The position numbers were made by a program, and so were the translations under genes. From positions 1,634 to 65,633 of the forward strand of contig JALTBN010000043.1 of the NCBI GenBank assembly GCA_027075325.1: 64,000 bases of DNA. Direction: 5' to 3'. Positions 1 to 9,521 of the stretch are shown piece after piece. The notes below the pieces were generated by a model. It saw nothing but the letters and a program-made list of their open reading frames with translations, had not been told where the DNA came from and made no database searches. This DNA comes from Thermococcus sp. (lineage in GTDB: Archaea > Methanobacteriota_B > Thermococci > Thermococcales > Thermococcaceae). The first letter of the stretch is position 1; every line of letters starts with the position of its first letter.

Positions 1-2543
1 CCATAGCGGCCGGAAACGACGGTCCGACCACCAACACGGTGGGCTCACCCGGCGACGCAGACCTCGTCATAACCGTAGGTGCATTCCGCTCAAGCTACCT
101 CTGGAAGACTCTTGCTCCATACCTTTACGGTATTAATTCCCCGATTGAAGGAGTCGCAAACACAGTTACAGGCTTTTCAAGCAGGGGACCGAGAATGGAT
201 GGCCTTCTCGACCCGGACGTCATAGCCCCCGGTGAGATGATATTCTCAAGCCTGCCCCTCTACTACACCGTCCTAAACGACAACCCCTATGAGTACTACG
301 GCATCTGGGACGGAACCAGTATGGCCACCCCGCACGTCAGCGGCGCGGTTGCCCTCCTGATAAGCTACGCCAAGGCCCACGGCCTGAACTACGACCCGCT
401 CATGATAAGGCGCGCCCTTGAGATGGGTGCAATGCCTGTCGAGGAAGCCACCCCGGTAGATCAGGGCTTCGGTCTCATCCAGGTGGAGAACTCAATTAGA
501 ATCCTCCAGAACCTCAGCAGTGAACCAACCACATACATCTACGGAGGAACCACCTGGACTGGCTTCAAGAACGAACTCGGAGAAAAGAAGATACCTTTGA
601 GCCCCGCCTATGTAGAATTCAACAGCTACTTCTACAACCTCGGTCTCCCCTACCTCTACCGCGGTGTCTACATCAGGAACGAGTTCCCGGAGAGCGTACC
701 GCTCTACTTCTACCCGATGGGCTACTATCCAGGATACGGCCTTGACGACATCCCCGCCACCACATACCGGATAAGCGCCAGCGATAGCTGGATAATACCC
801 ATGGCCAGCGACGTGGTGGCCGGCAACGGAACGCTCGGTGCATTCTCGATCCAGATCGACTACTCCCAGCTACAGCCCGGACACATCTACGTCGGCTTCG
901 TCTATATTGACAACCCAAGCACGAGCTACGTCGACGGTTTCATCCCGGTCATAGTTGACATGCCGATGAACCCGAACGGCGAGAGCCACGCCGCACTGAG
1001 CGACACGGCCCTTCCAGGCGTCGCCAAGCACTACTACTACCAGGTCGCTCCGGGTACCAAAGAACTCCGCGTTACCCTCCAGGTGCCGCTCGACGAGAAC
1101 GGAACTCCGATGGGCAGGACGACCCTCATGATAGCCAAACCCGATGGAGAGGTCGCGGCTGCCTACGTACCACACTACTGGTTCGTTGGCCCAGGACTAC
1201 CGGAGTACACCTGGGTGATCAAGGACCCCGAACCCGGCACATGGGAGATAACGGCCTACACCAGCACTTTCACCAAGCTGAGAACTAACTACAGCGAGTC
1301 CCACTACACTATAACTGTCAACTCGGTGTCAGTAACCCTGAGCCCCAAGATTGTAAGGGTTGACTCCAGCACTCCAGGAGTCCTCCACGCTCCAGTGCAG
1401 ATAACCAACAAGAACTACGGAACCTTCGTGGCCCAGCTCTCGGGCATGGGAATGGGAAGACTGGACACTGCCAGGGCCATGGTCCGCAACGTCAGCCAGG
1501 ACGACTGGGACGTCATTGGAGTTATCCCCGTCACCTCAAACGACTACTACCTCAGGGTGGGCATAACCCAGCCAGAGGATCCGAACGCTGACCTCGACCT
1601 CTACGTATTCTACTTCCCGACTTATGAAGATCTCGTGAACTTTACCAACTACGTGCTCTACACAGACCAGATTGGCCCGACCGCTTACGAGTCGTTTGAG
1701 AAGTTCATGCCCGCGCCTGGATACTACCTCATAGCGGTCTACGGCTATGACACCGTTGGTTACAACCCCATCCACTACGTGTTCTACTGGCAGATACTGG
1801 GGGACAACGGTGACGTAACTGCCGCACCAAGCAACATCGTCGTCCCGAACAACGACGCCAGGGCCGCCTACCTGAACATTAAGGTTCCGGATGATGGAAC
1901 CTACCTCGGTGTTGTAAGCGTCAAGGATGCTGTAACGGGAGAGGTCCTCGATTACTCCCCGATAATAGTCCAGGTCGGTCTTCCGAAGATGGGCATCATA
2001 GCATACACTAAAGAGCCGATAACCATCGGACAGCCAGCCAAGATAGAGCTAATCGCCTACGATCCTGAGACCATGACGAGCATAACAAACGGAACCACGG
2101 AGTTCATAATAAACGGAAAGTCCTACTACACCGACAACGGTGTTCTTGAGTTCTACTACACCGCTAAGAGCCTTGGAGACAGGCTAATCGTCAAGGCAAT
2201 CAACCCGTACTACCAAGACGCCGCGGCCGTCTTCACTATCCAGGAGCTCGACAAGAATGCCAAGTTCAGGTACTACGAGGAACTTTACACCAACGAAGCC
2301 GCAGAGTACCAGCAGCTTCTGAGCACAGCCCAGCAGGTTCTCCCGCCACGGTACTACACCATAGTCAGAATTGTCACCGGAAGGTATGACAGCATGGCCC
2401 ACTACTACTACCTCAAAGCAGAGAACCTCGCGGGAACCAACATCGTCCTAGCCGAGCACTACATGAAGGTGGCGTATACCCTCGAGAAGAAAGCCAACTA
2501 CATACTGCAGGTGTTCATAGAGAGGTTTGGAAGGGGCGAGTGA
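1..2543 (+). CDS. Subtilisin-like (S8, pyrolysin-type) serine protease, 5' end outside window
   Basis: The open frame runs to the first base of the window, so the GTG at 39 in the ORF track is not the real start. Codons before it read AAGNDGP, the oxyanion-hole asparagine block of subtilases. The nucleophile motif GTSMATPHVSG follows with the serine codon at 318-320, so the visible part holds the end of the S8 catalytic domain; Asp and His lie upstream. The remaining 700 or so residues are beta-rich, including a PPC-like stretch (PNADLDLYVFYF), and end in a short helical region. This resembles the long C-terminal extension of pyrolysin and stetterlysin. No C-terminal membrane anchor or CGP-CTERM is visible. 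Probably an extracellular protease feeding peptide fermentation; secretion is inferred because the N-terminus is missing. Confidence 0.92.
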   Translation, partial: IAAGNDGPTTNTVGSPGDADLVITVGAFRSSYLWKTLAPYLYGINSPIEGVANTVTGFSSRGPRMDGLLDPDVIAPGEMIFSSLPLYYTVLNDNPYEYYGIWDGTSMATPHVSGAVALLISYAKAHGLNYDPLMIRRALEMGAMPVEEATPVDQGFGLIQVENSIRILQNLSSEPTTYIYGGTTWTGFKNELGEKKIPLSPAYVEFNSYFYNLGLPYLYRGVYIRNEFPESVPLYFYPMGYYPGYGLDDIPATTYRISASDSWIIPMASDVVAGNGTLGAFSIQIDYSQLQPGHIYVGFVYIDNPSTSYVDGFIPVIVDMPMNPNGESHAALSDTALPGVAKHYYYQVAPGTKELRVTLQVPLDENGTPMGRTTLMIAKPDGEVAAAYVPHYWFVGPGLPEYTWVIKDPEPGTWEITAYTSTFTKLRTNYSESHYTITVNSVSVTLSPKIVRVDSSTPGVLHAPVQITNKNYGTFVAQLSGMGMGRLDTARAMVRNVSQDDWDVIGVIPVTSNDYYLRVGITQPEDPNADLDLYVFYFPTYEDLVNFTNYVLYTDQIGPTAYESFEKFMPAPGYYLIAVYGYDTVGYNPIHYVFYWQILGDNGDVTAAPSNIVVPNNDARAAYLNIKVPDDGTYLGVVSVKDAVTGEVLDYSPIIVQVGLPKMGIIAYTKEPITIGQPAKIELIAYDPETMTSITNGTTEFIINGKSYYTDNGVLEFYYTAKSLGDRLIVKAINPYYQDAAAVFTIQELDKNAKFRYYEELYTNEAAEYQQLLSTAQQVLPPRYYTIVRIVTGRYDSMAHYYYLKAENLAGTNIVLAEHYMKVAYTLEKKANYILQVFIERFGRGE

Positions 2544-2563
2544 GCCCCCATCCACTTCCATTC

Positions 2564-2577
2564 TTTTTTAAGCTTTC
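2564..2577 (+). terminator. T-rich terminator after the protease
   Basis: A run of six T (ATTCTTTTTTAAG) lies about 25 nt after the protease stop. Archaeal termination mainly needs T tracts. The rest of the gap to 2696 is AT-rich and I see no gene in it. Confidence 0.45.
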
Positions 2578-2696
2578 AAAGTTCATCCCCTTTTGAGCTG
2601 CAATGCCCGATATATCCAATACCCATCAGAAGAGCCAAAACGACGGGGAAAATTGTATTCAAGGTTAAAAAGTATTAAAATTTGGGCACCTTCCGC

Positions 2697-3290
2697 TCAA
2701 ACCGAAATTCTCACCCTCTGGGCAACGCCCCTCTCAACGAGCACCTTTGCAAGTTCACGGGGAAGGACAACGAGATCTCCGGCGGATATTGGACCGTACT
2801 CCTCAAGGCGAGGATCCAGGATCGATGGAAGGTCAACCGACACGATGTAGGCTTCCCTGATCGGTTCAACCTCGCTTGATAATGGCTCCCCTTCTGAAGG
2901 TGGCTCCTCCTGAACGACTTCTTCCGTTACCGGAACCTGTATTTGCATTCTCCCAAACTCCTCACGTTCCGCAAAGGCCTTGAGAACGAGAAACAGCTTT
3001 CTCTCCTCCTCAACTAGATCTCCGGGAGAGCCAGAGCCGGTGAACACCATGTCAACCAGTTTATGGAGCCTGAGCCGGATTATCTCCCTCATGAGGGCTC
3101 CGGCTATCTTAAGCTGTTCTAGGTAGAGCCCCTCTTCCAGCTCTTCACCGCGCTCTCTGGAGTTCTCAGCCCCAATTTTAAGGGCTTTCATCAGACTGTC
3201 AAAATCCTCATAGAAAGAGTCCTCAATCTGAGCGAGATCCTGGGCTGAGAGCTCCGCCTCAAGCATCTCCCGGAGTTTGATTATGTCCAT
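2697..3290 (-). CDS. gins51: GINS complex subunit Gins51
   Basis: About 197 aa if the ATG at 3290 is used (GGTGA-aagca-ATG); the upstream GTG in the ORF track is less well placed. The first 110 residues are helical (MDIIKLREMLEAEL...), an acidic/Pro linker follows (EEPPSEGEP), and the last 50 residues form a small beta domain (LEEYGPISAGDLVVLPREL). This A-then-B order is that of the Sld5/Psf1-like Gins51; Gins23 has the reverse order. Archaeal GINS binds MCM and the GAN/RecJ-like nuclease at the fork. It lies 49 nt downstream of pcna on the same strand, and this neighbourhood is known in Thermococcales. Family assignment is by recall of fold order and context. Confidence 0.85.
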   Translation of the reverse strand: MDIIKLREMLEAELSAQDLAQIEDSFYEDFDSLMKALKIGAENSRERGEELEEGLYLEQLKIAGALMREIIRLRLHKLVDMVFTGSGSPGDLVEEERKLFLVLKAFAEREEFGRMQIQVPVTEEVVQEEPPSEGEPLSSEVEPIREAYIVSVDLPSILDPRLEEYGPISAGDLVVLPRELAKVLVERGVAQRVRISV

Positions 3291-3339
3291 TGCTTTCACC
3301 GTTCAAAGGCCTCTCAAAATCAAGGAAAAGAAAATACAA

Positions 3340-4089
3340 TCAGTCCTCAACGCGGGGAGCCAGCAGGAACGTCAGCTTTCCTTCATCGCGTATGTAATAG
3401 TCCATCTGAAGGGGCATTTCGTTGCCAAAGCGAACGGTAACCTCGTCGGTCTTACCTATGCCCTTCACCATGTCGGCAAGATAGCTTATTCCATAGGCGC
3501 TCCTGGTCTCTTCCTGGACTTCCAAGTCAAGCAGGCCTTCATCCTCGAGGGTGAGCTTTATCTCAACCTCATTGGTCTCCCCCTCTGCCCTCATAGCGAA
3601 CTCATTCTCCTTCGCCATGAACTTTATGGCATCGCTGACGAGAGAGGCGTCTTTTATGGCCTCCTTGAGAACCTCACCGAGGAGAACGACCTTGGCCGTG
3701 AAGGGAAGTTCCGGAAGGTCGAGTTCAAGCTCCTCTACGTCTATGAGCGGAAGCCGGAAGGTTCTCTTGGCGGTTCCCTCAAAGGTTATTTCAAGGAAAC
3801 TCTCATCGCCCTTCCTGAGGATGAGTGTGTCCTTTCCTTTCCCGCGTTTGAGTATCTTCTTGAAGTGGTCCATGTTGACCCCGATGGTTTCCCCCTCTTC
3901 AACCTCATACTTTGAGAATATGCTCTGCGGGAGGTTGAGGTCTATTAGAACGACCCTGCTGGGGTCCATAGCGCGCATTCCTATACCCTCTTCGGTGACC
4001 TTGAACGCGGCCTCATCGATAAGGTTGCTGGCGGTGGCTATCAGGTCAGCAAACTCCTTGGCATCGTCAAAAACGATTTCAAACGCCAT
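3340..4089 (-). CDS. pcn: DNA polymerase sliding clamp PCNA
   Basis: 249 aa, the normal length for archaeal PCNA. It begins MAFEIVFDDAKEFADLI, closely matching Pyrococcus PCNA, and ends with the typical LTFLLAPRVED tail. The two-fold clamp repeat and interdomain region (VSDAIKFMAKENEFAMRAEG) are present. The ATG at 4089 is chosen because GGAGG lies 7 nt before it; the GTG two codons upstream overlaps the ribosome site. Forms a homotrimeric ring tethering DNA polymerases, Fen1, ligase and RFC-loaded partners. It sits in the order tfs, small ORF, pcna, gins51, with short gaps that suggest co-transcription. Confidence 0.97.
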   Translation of the reverse strand: MAFEIVFDDAKEFADLIATASNLIDEAAFKVTEEGIGMRAMDPSRVVLIDLNLPQSIFSKYEVEEGETIGVNMDHFKKILKRGKGKDTLILRKGDESFLEITFEGTAKRTFRLPLIDVEELELDLPELPFTAKVVLLGEVLKEAIKDASLVSDAIKFMAKENEFAMRAEGETNEVEIKLTLEDEGLLDLEVQEETRSAYGISYLADMVKGIGKTDEVTVRFGNEMPLQMDYYIRDEGKLTFLLAPRVED

Positions 4090-4091
4090 CT

Positions 4092-4265
4092 TCACCCCTC
4101 CTTATTGTCCCTCAGTACCTCAAGCATCAACCTAACCCTCTCTTTTCCCCGGAATAAATAAGCTTTTCCGTTGTCAACATCGGGAACCCTGCGGTAGGCT
4201 TCCTCAAGCTCCTTTAGTGCCTTCTCCACCAGCCGCAGGACAACTTCACGCTCCAGCTCGCTCAC
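4092..4265 (-). CDS. Small conserved hypothetical protein between tfs and pcna
   Basis: 57 aa starting with a GTG that overlaps the tfs stop as GTGA (VSELEREVVLRLVEKALKEL). The longer ORF-track version runs back through tfs in another frame and is not credible. The protein is a charged, mostly helical segment with alternating hydrophobics, ending RLMLEVLRDNKEG only 2 nt before the pcna start. The overlap and tight spacing argue for a translated gene in the tfs-pcna operon. I recognise no domain. A role with replication or transcription is only suggested by position. Confidence 0.65.
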   Translation of the reverse strand: MSELEREVVLRLVEKALKELEEAYRRVPDVDNGKAYLFRGKERVRLMLEVLRDNKEG

Positions 4266-4594
4266 TCGTAGGCCCTCCAGACGTAACCACACTTGGTGCA
4301 CTTGTAGAATATCGTGCTCGGCTCGTCTCCGGCCCTCGTCTGCATCTCCCACCAGTATGCGGTGTCGTTTCCACACTTGGGACACGTTACGTGGGCTATC
4401 GGAAGAGTCTTGACGTCCTTATCCACCACGACCACCTGCTCATCAGGCTTGTGCTCGACTTTCTGCTTGATGACGGTTTTCTCCTTGTCCTTCTCCTCAT
4501 CAAAGGGTTCCTCATAACCACATACCCTACAGACCCACACCTTGCGCTTCCTGTCGGGGAGCATGAGGTTACCACACTTCGGGCAGAACTTCAT
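4262..4594 (-). CDS. tfs: Transcription elongation factor S (TFS)
   Basis: 110 aa from the ATG at 4594 (GGAGGTG 6 nt upstream); the ORF-track start 67 codons earlier is an extension through the promoter. The N-terminal zinc ribbon is CPKCGN...CRVCGYE. The C-terminal TFIIS-type ribbon is CPKCGNDTAYWWEMQTRAGD followed by EPST and CTKCGYVW. The Asp-Glu in RAGDEPST corresponds to the acidic pair that TFIIS-like factors insert into the polymerase active site to stimulate transcript cleavage. Length and both ribbons match archaeal TFS. Confidence 0.96.
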   Translation of the reverse strand: MKFCPKCGNLMLPDRKRKVWVCRVCGYEEPFDEEKDKEKTVIKQKVEHKPDEQVVVVDKDVKTLPIAHVTCPKCGNDTAYWWEMQTRAGDEPSTIFYKCTKCGYVWRAYE

Positions 4595-4673
4595 CTTCCA
4601 CACCTCCAGCCGGTGGTTGGGTATGTGGGAAGGGAATAAAAAGGTTTGTGAATAAATCAGTGTGGTGATGAGT

Positions 4674-4919
4674 ATGCCGGGTGAAGTAGACGTTTTTGAG
4701 CTCGCGAGGAAGTACCACTCGGAGCTGAAGGTGGAGGAGCCAAGTCTCGCAACCCTTGCCGCCGAGCTTTTTGGCGACCTGGGGCTGAAGTTCAAGGAAT
4801 TCCTTGAAAAGGAGGGCTACTCACTTACAGGGGCTAAATTCCTGGACTACGACAAAAGCCTTGTCCTAAGTGTCATGAAAGGCAAAGAAAGCTATGAGAT
4901 AGTCCTGAGAAAGACCTGA
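4674..4919 (+). CDS. Small conserved hypothetical protein, divergent from tfs
   Basis: 81 aa from the ATG at 4674, chosen because GGTGAT-gagt-ATG matches the ribosome-site pattern used repeatedly in this window; GTG 4662 and ATG 4668 are alternatives. The N-terminal half is acidic and helical (DVFELARKYHSELKVEEPSL); the C-terminal half reads like a small beta sheet (KFLDYDKSLVLSVMKGKESY). No catalytic or metal motif is seen and I do not recognise the family. It is transcribed divergently from tfs, with an AT-rich stretch at 4633-4656 that probably holds both promoters, and ends 46 nt before the flavoprotein gene. Confidence 0.6.
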   Translation: MPGEVDVFELARKYHSELKVEEPSLATLAAELFGDLGLKFKEFLEKEGYSLTGAKFLDYDKSLVLSVMKGKESYEIVLRKT

Positions 4920-4965
4920 GGCAAATTTTTAACCCCTGGTTTTGAACCTTTTGTGGTGATATGGA

Positions 4966-6291
4966 ATGAAGAAAACGGTGGTTATCATAGGCGGTGGAGC
5001 GGCCGGAATGAGCGCGGCCTCCAGAGTTAAGAGGCTCAAGCCGGAGTGGGACGTCAAGGTTTTCGAGGCAACGGAATGGGTGAGCCACGCCCCCTGCGGC
5101 GTTCCCTACGTCGTCGAGGGAATAGCAGAGAAGGAAAAGCTCATGCACTACCCGCCGGAGGTCTTCATCAAGAAGCGCGGCATTGACCTGCACATGAGGG
5201 CGGAAGTTATCGAGGTCGAGCAGGGAAAGGTTCGCGTCAGGGAACCAGATGGAGAGAAGAGCTACGAGTGGGACTACCTCGTCTTCGCAAATGGGGCTTC
5301 GCCAAGGGTTCCTCCAATAGAGGGCATGGACCTGCCCGGAGTTTTCACCGCCGACTTGCCCCCCGATGCGGTTGCCATAAGGGGGTACCTGGAGAAAAAC
5401 CCCGTTGAGAACGTCGTCATCATCGGTGGTGGCTACATAGGTGTCGAGATGGCAGAGGCCTTCGCGGCCCAGGGCAAGAACGTCACGCTGATAGAGAGGA
5501 ACGAGAGGATCATGGCCAAGGCCTTCGACAAGGAAGTCACGGACGTCCTTGAAGAGGAAATGAGGAAGAGGCTGAACCTAAGGACGCAAGAGATAACTCT
5601 CCGCATCGAGGGCAGAGAGAGGGTTGAGAAAGTCATCACGGATGCCGGCGAGTACAAAGCGGACCTCGTCATCGTCGCGACCGGCATAAGGCCGAATGTT
5701 GAGCTTGCTAAGGAGATAAGCGTCAGGATAGGCGAGACTGGAGCTATATGGACGAACGAGAGGATGGAGACCAGCGTAGAGAACGTTTACGCCGCTGGGG
5801 ATGTGGCTGAGACGAGGCACCTTATAACGGGAAGGCGCGTCTGGATTCCGCTGGCTCCAGTGGGAAACAAGATGGGCTACGTGGCCGGTAGCAACATAGC
5901 CGGGAAGGAGATCCACTTCCCCGGTGTTCTCGGAACGAGCGTCACCAAGTTCTTCGACGTGGAGATTGGAAAGACCGGTCTCACCGAGGCAGAGGCGATG
6001 AAAGAGGGCTACGACGTCAGGACGGCGTTCATAAAGGCCGGAACGAGGCCCCACTACTACCCCGGTTCGAGGCCGATATGGCTCAAGGGTGTAGTCGACA
6101 ACGAGACGAACAGGCTCCTCGGCGTCCAGGCGGTCGGTGCCGAGATACTGTCGAGAATAGACACCGCCGCAGCAATGCTCATCGCTGGCTTCACCACGAA
6201 GGATGTCTTTTTCACGGACCTGGCCTACGCGCCGCCCTTCGCCCCGGTCTGGGACCCGCTCATAGTCCTCGCCAGGGTTCTGAAGTTCTGA
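4966..6291 (+). CDS. CoA-disulfide reductase / NAD(P)H:sulfur oxidoreductase family flavoprotein
   Basis: 441 aa, FAD/NAD-dependent. It starts with a dinucleotide fold ([17 protein letters not shown]). The redox-active cysteine is in [10 protein letters not shown] near residue 45, as in CoA-disulfide reductase and NADH oxidases of the single-Cys class. A second Rossmann fold ([17 protein letters not shown], about 150-165) binds NAD(P)H, a GDVAET FAD motif lies near 280, and a dimerisation domain ends the protein. In Thermococcales such enzymes include CoADR and the NADPH:elemental sulfur oxidoreductase Nsr; sequence alone does not separate these. GGTGAT lies 5 nt before the ATG. A second family member begins at 63791. 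Confidence 0.88.
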   Translation: MKKTVVIIGGGAAGMSAASRVKRLKPEWDVKVFEATEWVSHAPCGVPYVVEGIAEKEKLMHYPPEVFIKKRGIDLHMRAEVIEVEQGKVRVREPDGEKSYEWDYLVFANGASPRVPPIEGMDLPGVFTADLPPDAVAIRGYLEKNPVENVVIIGGGYIGVEMAEAFAAQGKNVTLIERNERIMAKAFDKEVTDVLEEEMRKRLNLRTQEITLRIEGRERVEKVITDAGEYKADLVIVATGIRPNVELAKEISVRIGETGAIWTNERMETSVENVYAAGDVAETRHLITGRRVWIPLAPVGNKMGYVAGSNIAGKEIHFPGVLGTSVTKFFDVEIGKTGLTEAEAMKEGYDVRTAFIKAGTRPHYYPGSRPIWLKGVVDNETNRLLGVQAVGAEILSRIDTAAAMLIAGFTTKDVFFTDLAYAPPFAPVWDPLIVLARVLKF

Positions 6292-6370
6292 AATCCCTTC
6301 TCTTCTGTTTTTCCTGAGTTTGGAAAAAACTTAATAAACGGCTTTTACGTCCAACGGCTAGGTGGTGCAG

Positions 6371-7822
6371 ATGGCGGGTAAAGTTAAGAGGGAAAAGTGG
6401 AGCGAGAATTTCAGTGAATGGTACAACGAGCTTATTGAGACGGCCGGAATCCAGGATAAGCGCTACCCCGTCAAGGGTATGAATATCTGGCTGCCGTACG
6501 GGCTTAAAATCATGCGCAACATCGAGCGCTTCATCCACTCCGAGATGGAGAGAACCGGTCATGACGAGGTTCTCTTCCCCGCGCTCATTCCGGAGACCGA
6601 GTTCCAGAAGGAGGCAGAGCACATAAAGGGCTTCGAGGACGAAGTCTATTGGGTCACACACGCAGGTTTAGACCCGCTCGACGTCAGGCTCATCCTTCGC
6701 CCCACGAGCGAGACGGCAATGTACTCCATGTTCTCGCTCTGGATAAGGTCGCACGCCGACCTGCCCTTCAAGGTCTATCAGATAGTCAACACCTACCGCT
6801 ACGAGACCAAGCACACGAGGCCGCTCATCCGCGTGAGGGAAATCAGCAGGTTCTTTGAGGCCCACACGGCCCACGACAGCTATGAGGACGCCGAGAGGCA
6901 GATAAAGGAGGACCTTGAGATATTCGACAGGCTCGCGAAGTTCCTCGCGATCCCCTACATTATATCAAAACGCCCGGACTGGGACAAGTTCCCTGGAGCT
7001 TACTACTCCCTCGGCGCCGAGGTCATGATGCCCGACGGCAGGACTCTCCAGATAGGCACGATGCACAACTACAGGCAGAACTTCGCGAGGGCCTACAACA
7101 TCCAGTACGAGACGGAGGAAGGAGAGCACGAGTACGCCCACCAGACGACATTTGGAATGAGCGAGAGGCTTCTCGCGGCTGTTATGGCTATCCACGGCGA
7201 CGACAACGGCCTCGTCCTGCCCCCAACGATAGCGCCGATACAGGTCGTTATCGTGCCGATTCCAAAGAAGGACGCAGAAGCAGACGTCTTCGCCTACGCG
7301 AGGGAGATAGCGGAGGAGCTGAGGAACGCCGGAATCCGCGTCCACGTCGATGAGAGGGACATAAGGCCCGGCAGAAAGTACTACGACTGGGAGCTGAAGG
7401 GAGTTCCACTGCGCATAGAGGTCGGCCCGAGGGACATTGAGGGCAGAAAAGCCGTCCTTGCCAGGCGCGACACCCTCACCAAGGAGGTCGTTGAAAGGGC
7501 AGAGATAGTCGAGGCCGTCAGAAAGACCTTCGACGCGATAATAGAGAACCTCTACAGCCGTGCGAGGGAGTTCCTTGAGGGCCACATCAAGCGCGTTGAT
7601 ACCATCGAGGAGGCCAGAGAGGTCTTCGAGGACAGGAGGGGGGTTGTCGAGATTCCCTGGTGCGGCGAGGAGGAGTGCGGCCTCAAGATGGAGGAAGAAC
7701 TGGACGCCAAAATGCTCGGCATTCCCTACCCAGAGGAGAATGCCAAGGCACCGGAAGGGAAGAAGTGCCCGGTCTGCGGCAGGGAGGCGAAGTTCATAGC
7801 GAGGTTTGCAAGGACTTACTGA
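6371..7822 (+). CDS. proS: Prolyl-tRNA synthetase (archaeal/eukaryotic type)
   Basis: 483 aa from ATG 6371; the ORF-track GTG three codons upstream is unlikely. Class II synthetase: motif 2 region [20 protein letters not shown] near residue 145, an anticodon-binding domain from about 285 ([11 protein letters not shown]), and a C-terminal zinc-binding module with the cysteine pairs CGEEEC and CPVC. The C-terminal zinc domain marks the archaeal/eukaryotic ProRS type, which lacks the bacterial INS editing domain. Charges tRNA-Pro with proline in the cytoplasm. A TATA-like ACTTAATAA at about 6330 precedes it. Confidence 0.97.
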   Translation: MAGKVKREKWSENFSEWYNELIETAGIQDKRYPVKGMNIWLPYGLKIMRNIERFIHSEMERTGHDEVLFPALIPETEFQKEAEHIKGFEDEVYWVTHAGLDPLDVRLILRPTSETAMYSMFSLWIRSHADLPFKVYQIVNTYRYETKHTRPLIRVREISRFFEAHTAHDSYEDAERQIKEDLEIFDRLAKFLAIPYIISKRPDWDKFPGAYYSLGAEVMMPDGRTLQIGTMHNYRQNFARAYNIQYETEEGEHEYAHQTTFGMSERLLAAVMAIHGDDNGLVLPPTIAPIQVVIVPIPKKDAEADVFAYAREIAEELRNAGIRVHVDERDIRPGRKYYDWELKGVPLRIEVGPRDIEGRKAVLARRDTLTKEVVERAEIVEAVRKTFDAIIENLYSRAREFLEGHIKRVDTIEEAREVFEDRRGVVEIPWCGEEECGLKMEEELDAKMLGIPYPEENAKAPEGKKCPVCGREAKFIARFARTY

Positions 7823-7847
7823 TTTTCTTTTCCCAACAGTATACTTT

Positions 7848-7892
7848 TGGGTAATTTACTCCCGAGTAAATTACTCGCGGGTAAACTATGGT
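7848..7892. repeat. Three tandem 15-bp repeats containing a perfect palindrome
   Basis: Three 15-bp units stand head to tail between proS and the carbamoyltransferase: TGGGTAATTTACTCC, CGAGTAAATTACTCG and CGGGTAAACTATGGT. The first two units create an 11-bp inverted repeat (GTAATTTACTC / GAGTAAATTAC, 7851-7874) separated by CC. The array ends 15 nt before the carbamoyltransferase start. It could be a multi-site operator or a stem-loop at the proS 3' end. No T tract follows, which favours regulation. Confidence 0.7.
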
Positions 7893-7907
7893 TCGGAGGG
7901 CGCTCCC

Positions 7908-9521
7908 ATGATACTCGGAATTCACGACGGCCACGACGCTGGGGCGGTTCTCATCGATGGGGAGAAGATTTTCGCGGTGAACGAGGAGCGCTTAAACAGG
8001 ATTAAGAAGTACCGCGGCTTCCCGGAGCTGAGTGTGAGAAAGGTTCTTGAAATGGCCAACGCCTCTCCTGAGGACGTTGAGGTAATAGCCGTTGCCGGAG
8101 TTTTCAGAAAGCTTTCCCGCCTTAAAGAGCTTGAGGCCAACCTCAAAGCCCTCTTTGGGAGAGACTTCAAGAGGAAGGTCCTCTTCGTCGAGCACCACCT
8201 CGCCCACTCCGCTTCCGCCTATTACACATCTGGCTGGCGTGACGCCCTCGCCGTAAGCATAGACGCGGCCGGTGATGGGTTGAGTTCGTCGGTTTACGTT
8301 GCGAGAGACGGCGAGATGGCCAGAATCGCCCAGAGCACCTATGTCGATTCCCTCGGCGACTTCTACGCCTCGATTACCGAGCTTTTAGGATTCAGGCCGA
8401 TGCGCCACGAGGGCAAGGTTATGAGTTTAGCCGCCTATGGAAAGCCCACCTACGATTTGAGCACGATAATCGAGCTTAACGGCCTCAGCTTCGACAACCA
8501 CCTCGGCGTCATCGGCGTCGAGGCCACTAATGAGCTAGCGGGACTGTTTGGATACCCCCTCTCAAGAGCCAAGGAAATAGCGAACCAGATGAAGCGCGGA
8601 AAGCTCGACGGTGAACTCCAGGAAAAAGCGATAGAGATAGCGGCCAGCGCGCAGGCCCACCTTGAGAAGCTGGTTGAGGAACTGGGCCTCAAATTGAAGG
8701 GCTACGGCCTCCCCGTGGCCTACGCAGGGGGAGTTGCCCAGAACGTCAAGGCCAACGTCGTTCTGAGGCACGTTCTCGGCGATGATAAGCTATGGATCTT
8801 CCCGGCCATGGACGATGGAGGTTTAGCATTCGGGGCGGCGATTTTCGTTAAGGCCCAGATAGAGAGGCTGGATGGAAGGTGGAGGCCCTTCAAGCTGGAG
8901 CACGTTTATCTGGGGCCTGCCTACGGGAGGGAAGAGGTGGAGGATTTCCTGAGAGCTGAAGGGGTCGAGTACGAGGAGGTGGACGTTCCCTCCTTCGTTG
9001 CGGATATCTTAGTAGAAGGAAAGCTGGTCGGCTTTTTCCAGGATAGAATGGAGTTCGGGCCGAGGGCCTTAGGAAACCGCTCCATTCTGGCAGACCCCAG
9101 AGAAGAGAGCGTGAAGGAGGGGCTCAATGTCGCACTGAAAAGAGACGTCTTCCAGCCGTTTGCACCGTCGATTCTCTGGGAAAAGGCCGGGGAATACTTG
9201 GAAGACCTTGAAGGCAGGCCTAACGAGTTCATGACGATGAGCTATGAAGCGAGCGAAAGCTTTAGAAGGGAAGCACCGGCTGTTGTTCACATCGACGGCA
9301 CCACGAGGCCACAGGCCGTCAGAAGGGAGGTGAATCCCACGTATTATTCGATAATTAAAGAATTCGAGAAAAGAACGGGACTCGGCGCGGTGCTGAACAC
9401 GAGCTTCAACATGCACGGCGAGCCAATAGTCTGCTCACCGAAAGACGCGCTGAGAACCTTTAGGGAGGCAGGGCTGGACGTGCTGATCGCTGGAGAATTC
9501 GCCGTCTTCGCCGGAGGGTGA
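7908..9521 (+). CDS. Carbamoyltransferase, NodU/CmcH/TobZ family
   Basis: 537 aa from the ATG at 7908 (GGAGGG 7 nt upstream); the ORF-track extension overlaps proS and encodes the repeat array, so it is rejected. The N-terminus MILGIHDGHDAG is the Kae1/ASKHA-like fold of carbamoyltransferases. VEHHLAHSASAYY carries the conserved histidines of that domain, and DGGLAFGAA closes it. The C-terminal YrdC-like half includes FGPRALGNRSILADPR and NTSFNMHGEPIVCSP. The family transfers carbamoyl from carbamoyl phosphate via carbamoyl-AMP to hydroxyl groups of sugars or antibiotics. The substrate here is unknown; a cell-surface sugar or lipid is a guess. Confidence 0.9.
   Translation: MILGIHDGHDAGAVLIDGEKIFAVNEERLNRIKKYRGFPELSVRKVLEMANASPEDVEVIAVAGVFRKLSRLKELEANLKALFGRDFKRKVLFVEHHLAHSASAYYTSGWRDALAVSIDAAGDGLSSSVYVARDGEMARIAQSTYVDSLGDFYASITELLGFRPMRHEGKVMSLAAYGKPTYDLSTIIELNGLSFDNHLGVIGVEATNELAGLFGYPLSRAKEIANQMKRGKLDGELQEKAIEIAASAQAHLEKLVEELGLKLKGYGLPVAYAGGVAQNVKANVVLRHVLGDDKLWIFPAMDDGGLAFGAAIFVKAQIERLDGRWRPFKLEHVYLGPAYGREEVEDFLRAEGVEYEEVDVPSFVADILVEGKLVGFFQDRMEFGPRALGNRSILADPREESVKEGLNVALKRDVFQPFAPSILWEKAGEYLEDLEGRPNEFMTMSYEASESFRREAPAVVHIDGTTRPQAVRREVNPTYYSIIKEFEKRTGLGAVLNTSFNMHGEPIVCSPKDALRTFREAGLDVLIAGEFAVFAGG

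Noticed and set aside
3277-3915. 212-aa plus-strand ORF across pcna
   Set aside because: Antisense to pcna and the gins51 start; both minus-strand genes are certain.
6965-7585. 206-aa minus-strand ORF in proS
   Set aside because: Antisense shadow of the synthetase anticodon-binding region.
7806-7907. N-terminal extension of the carbamoyltransferase with YSRVN repeats
   Set aside because: It overlaps proS, lacks a ribosome site and precedes the conserved MILGIHDGHDAG start; the peptide repeat is just the 15-bp DNA repeat read in frame.
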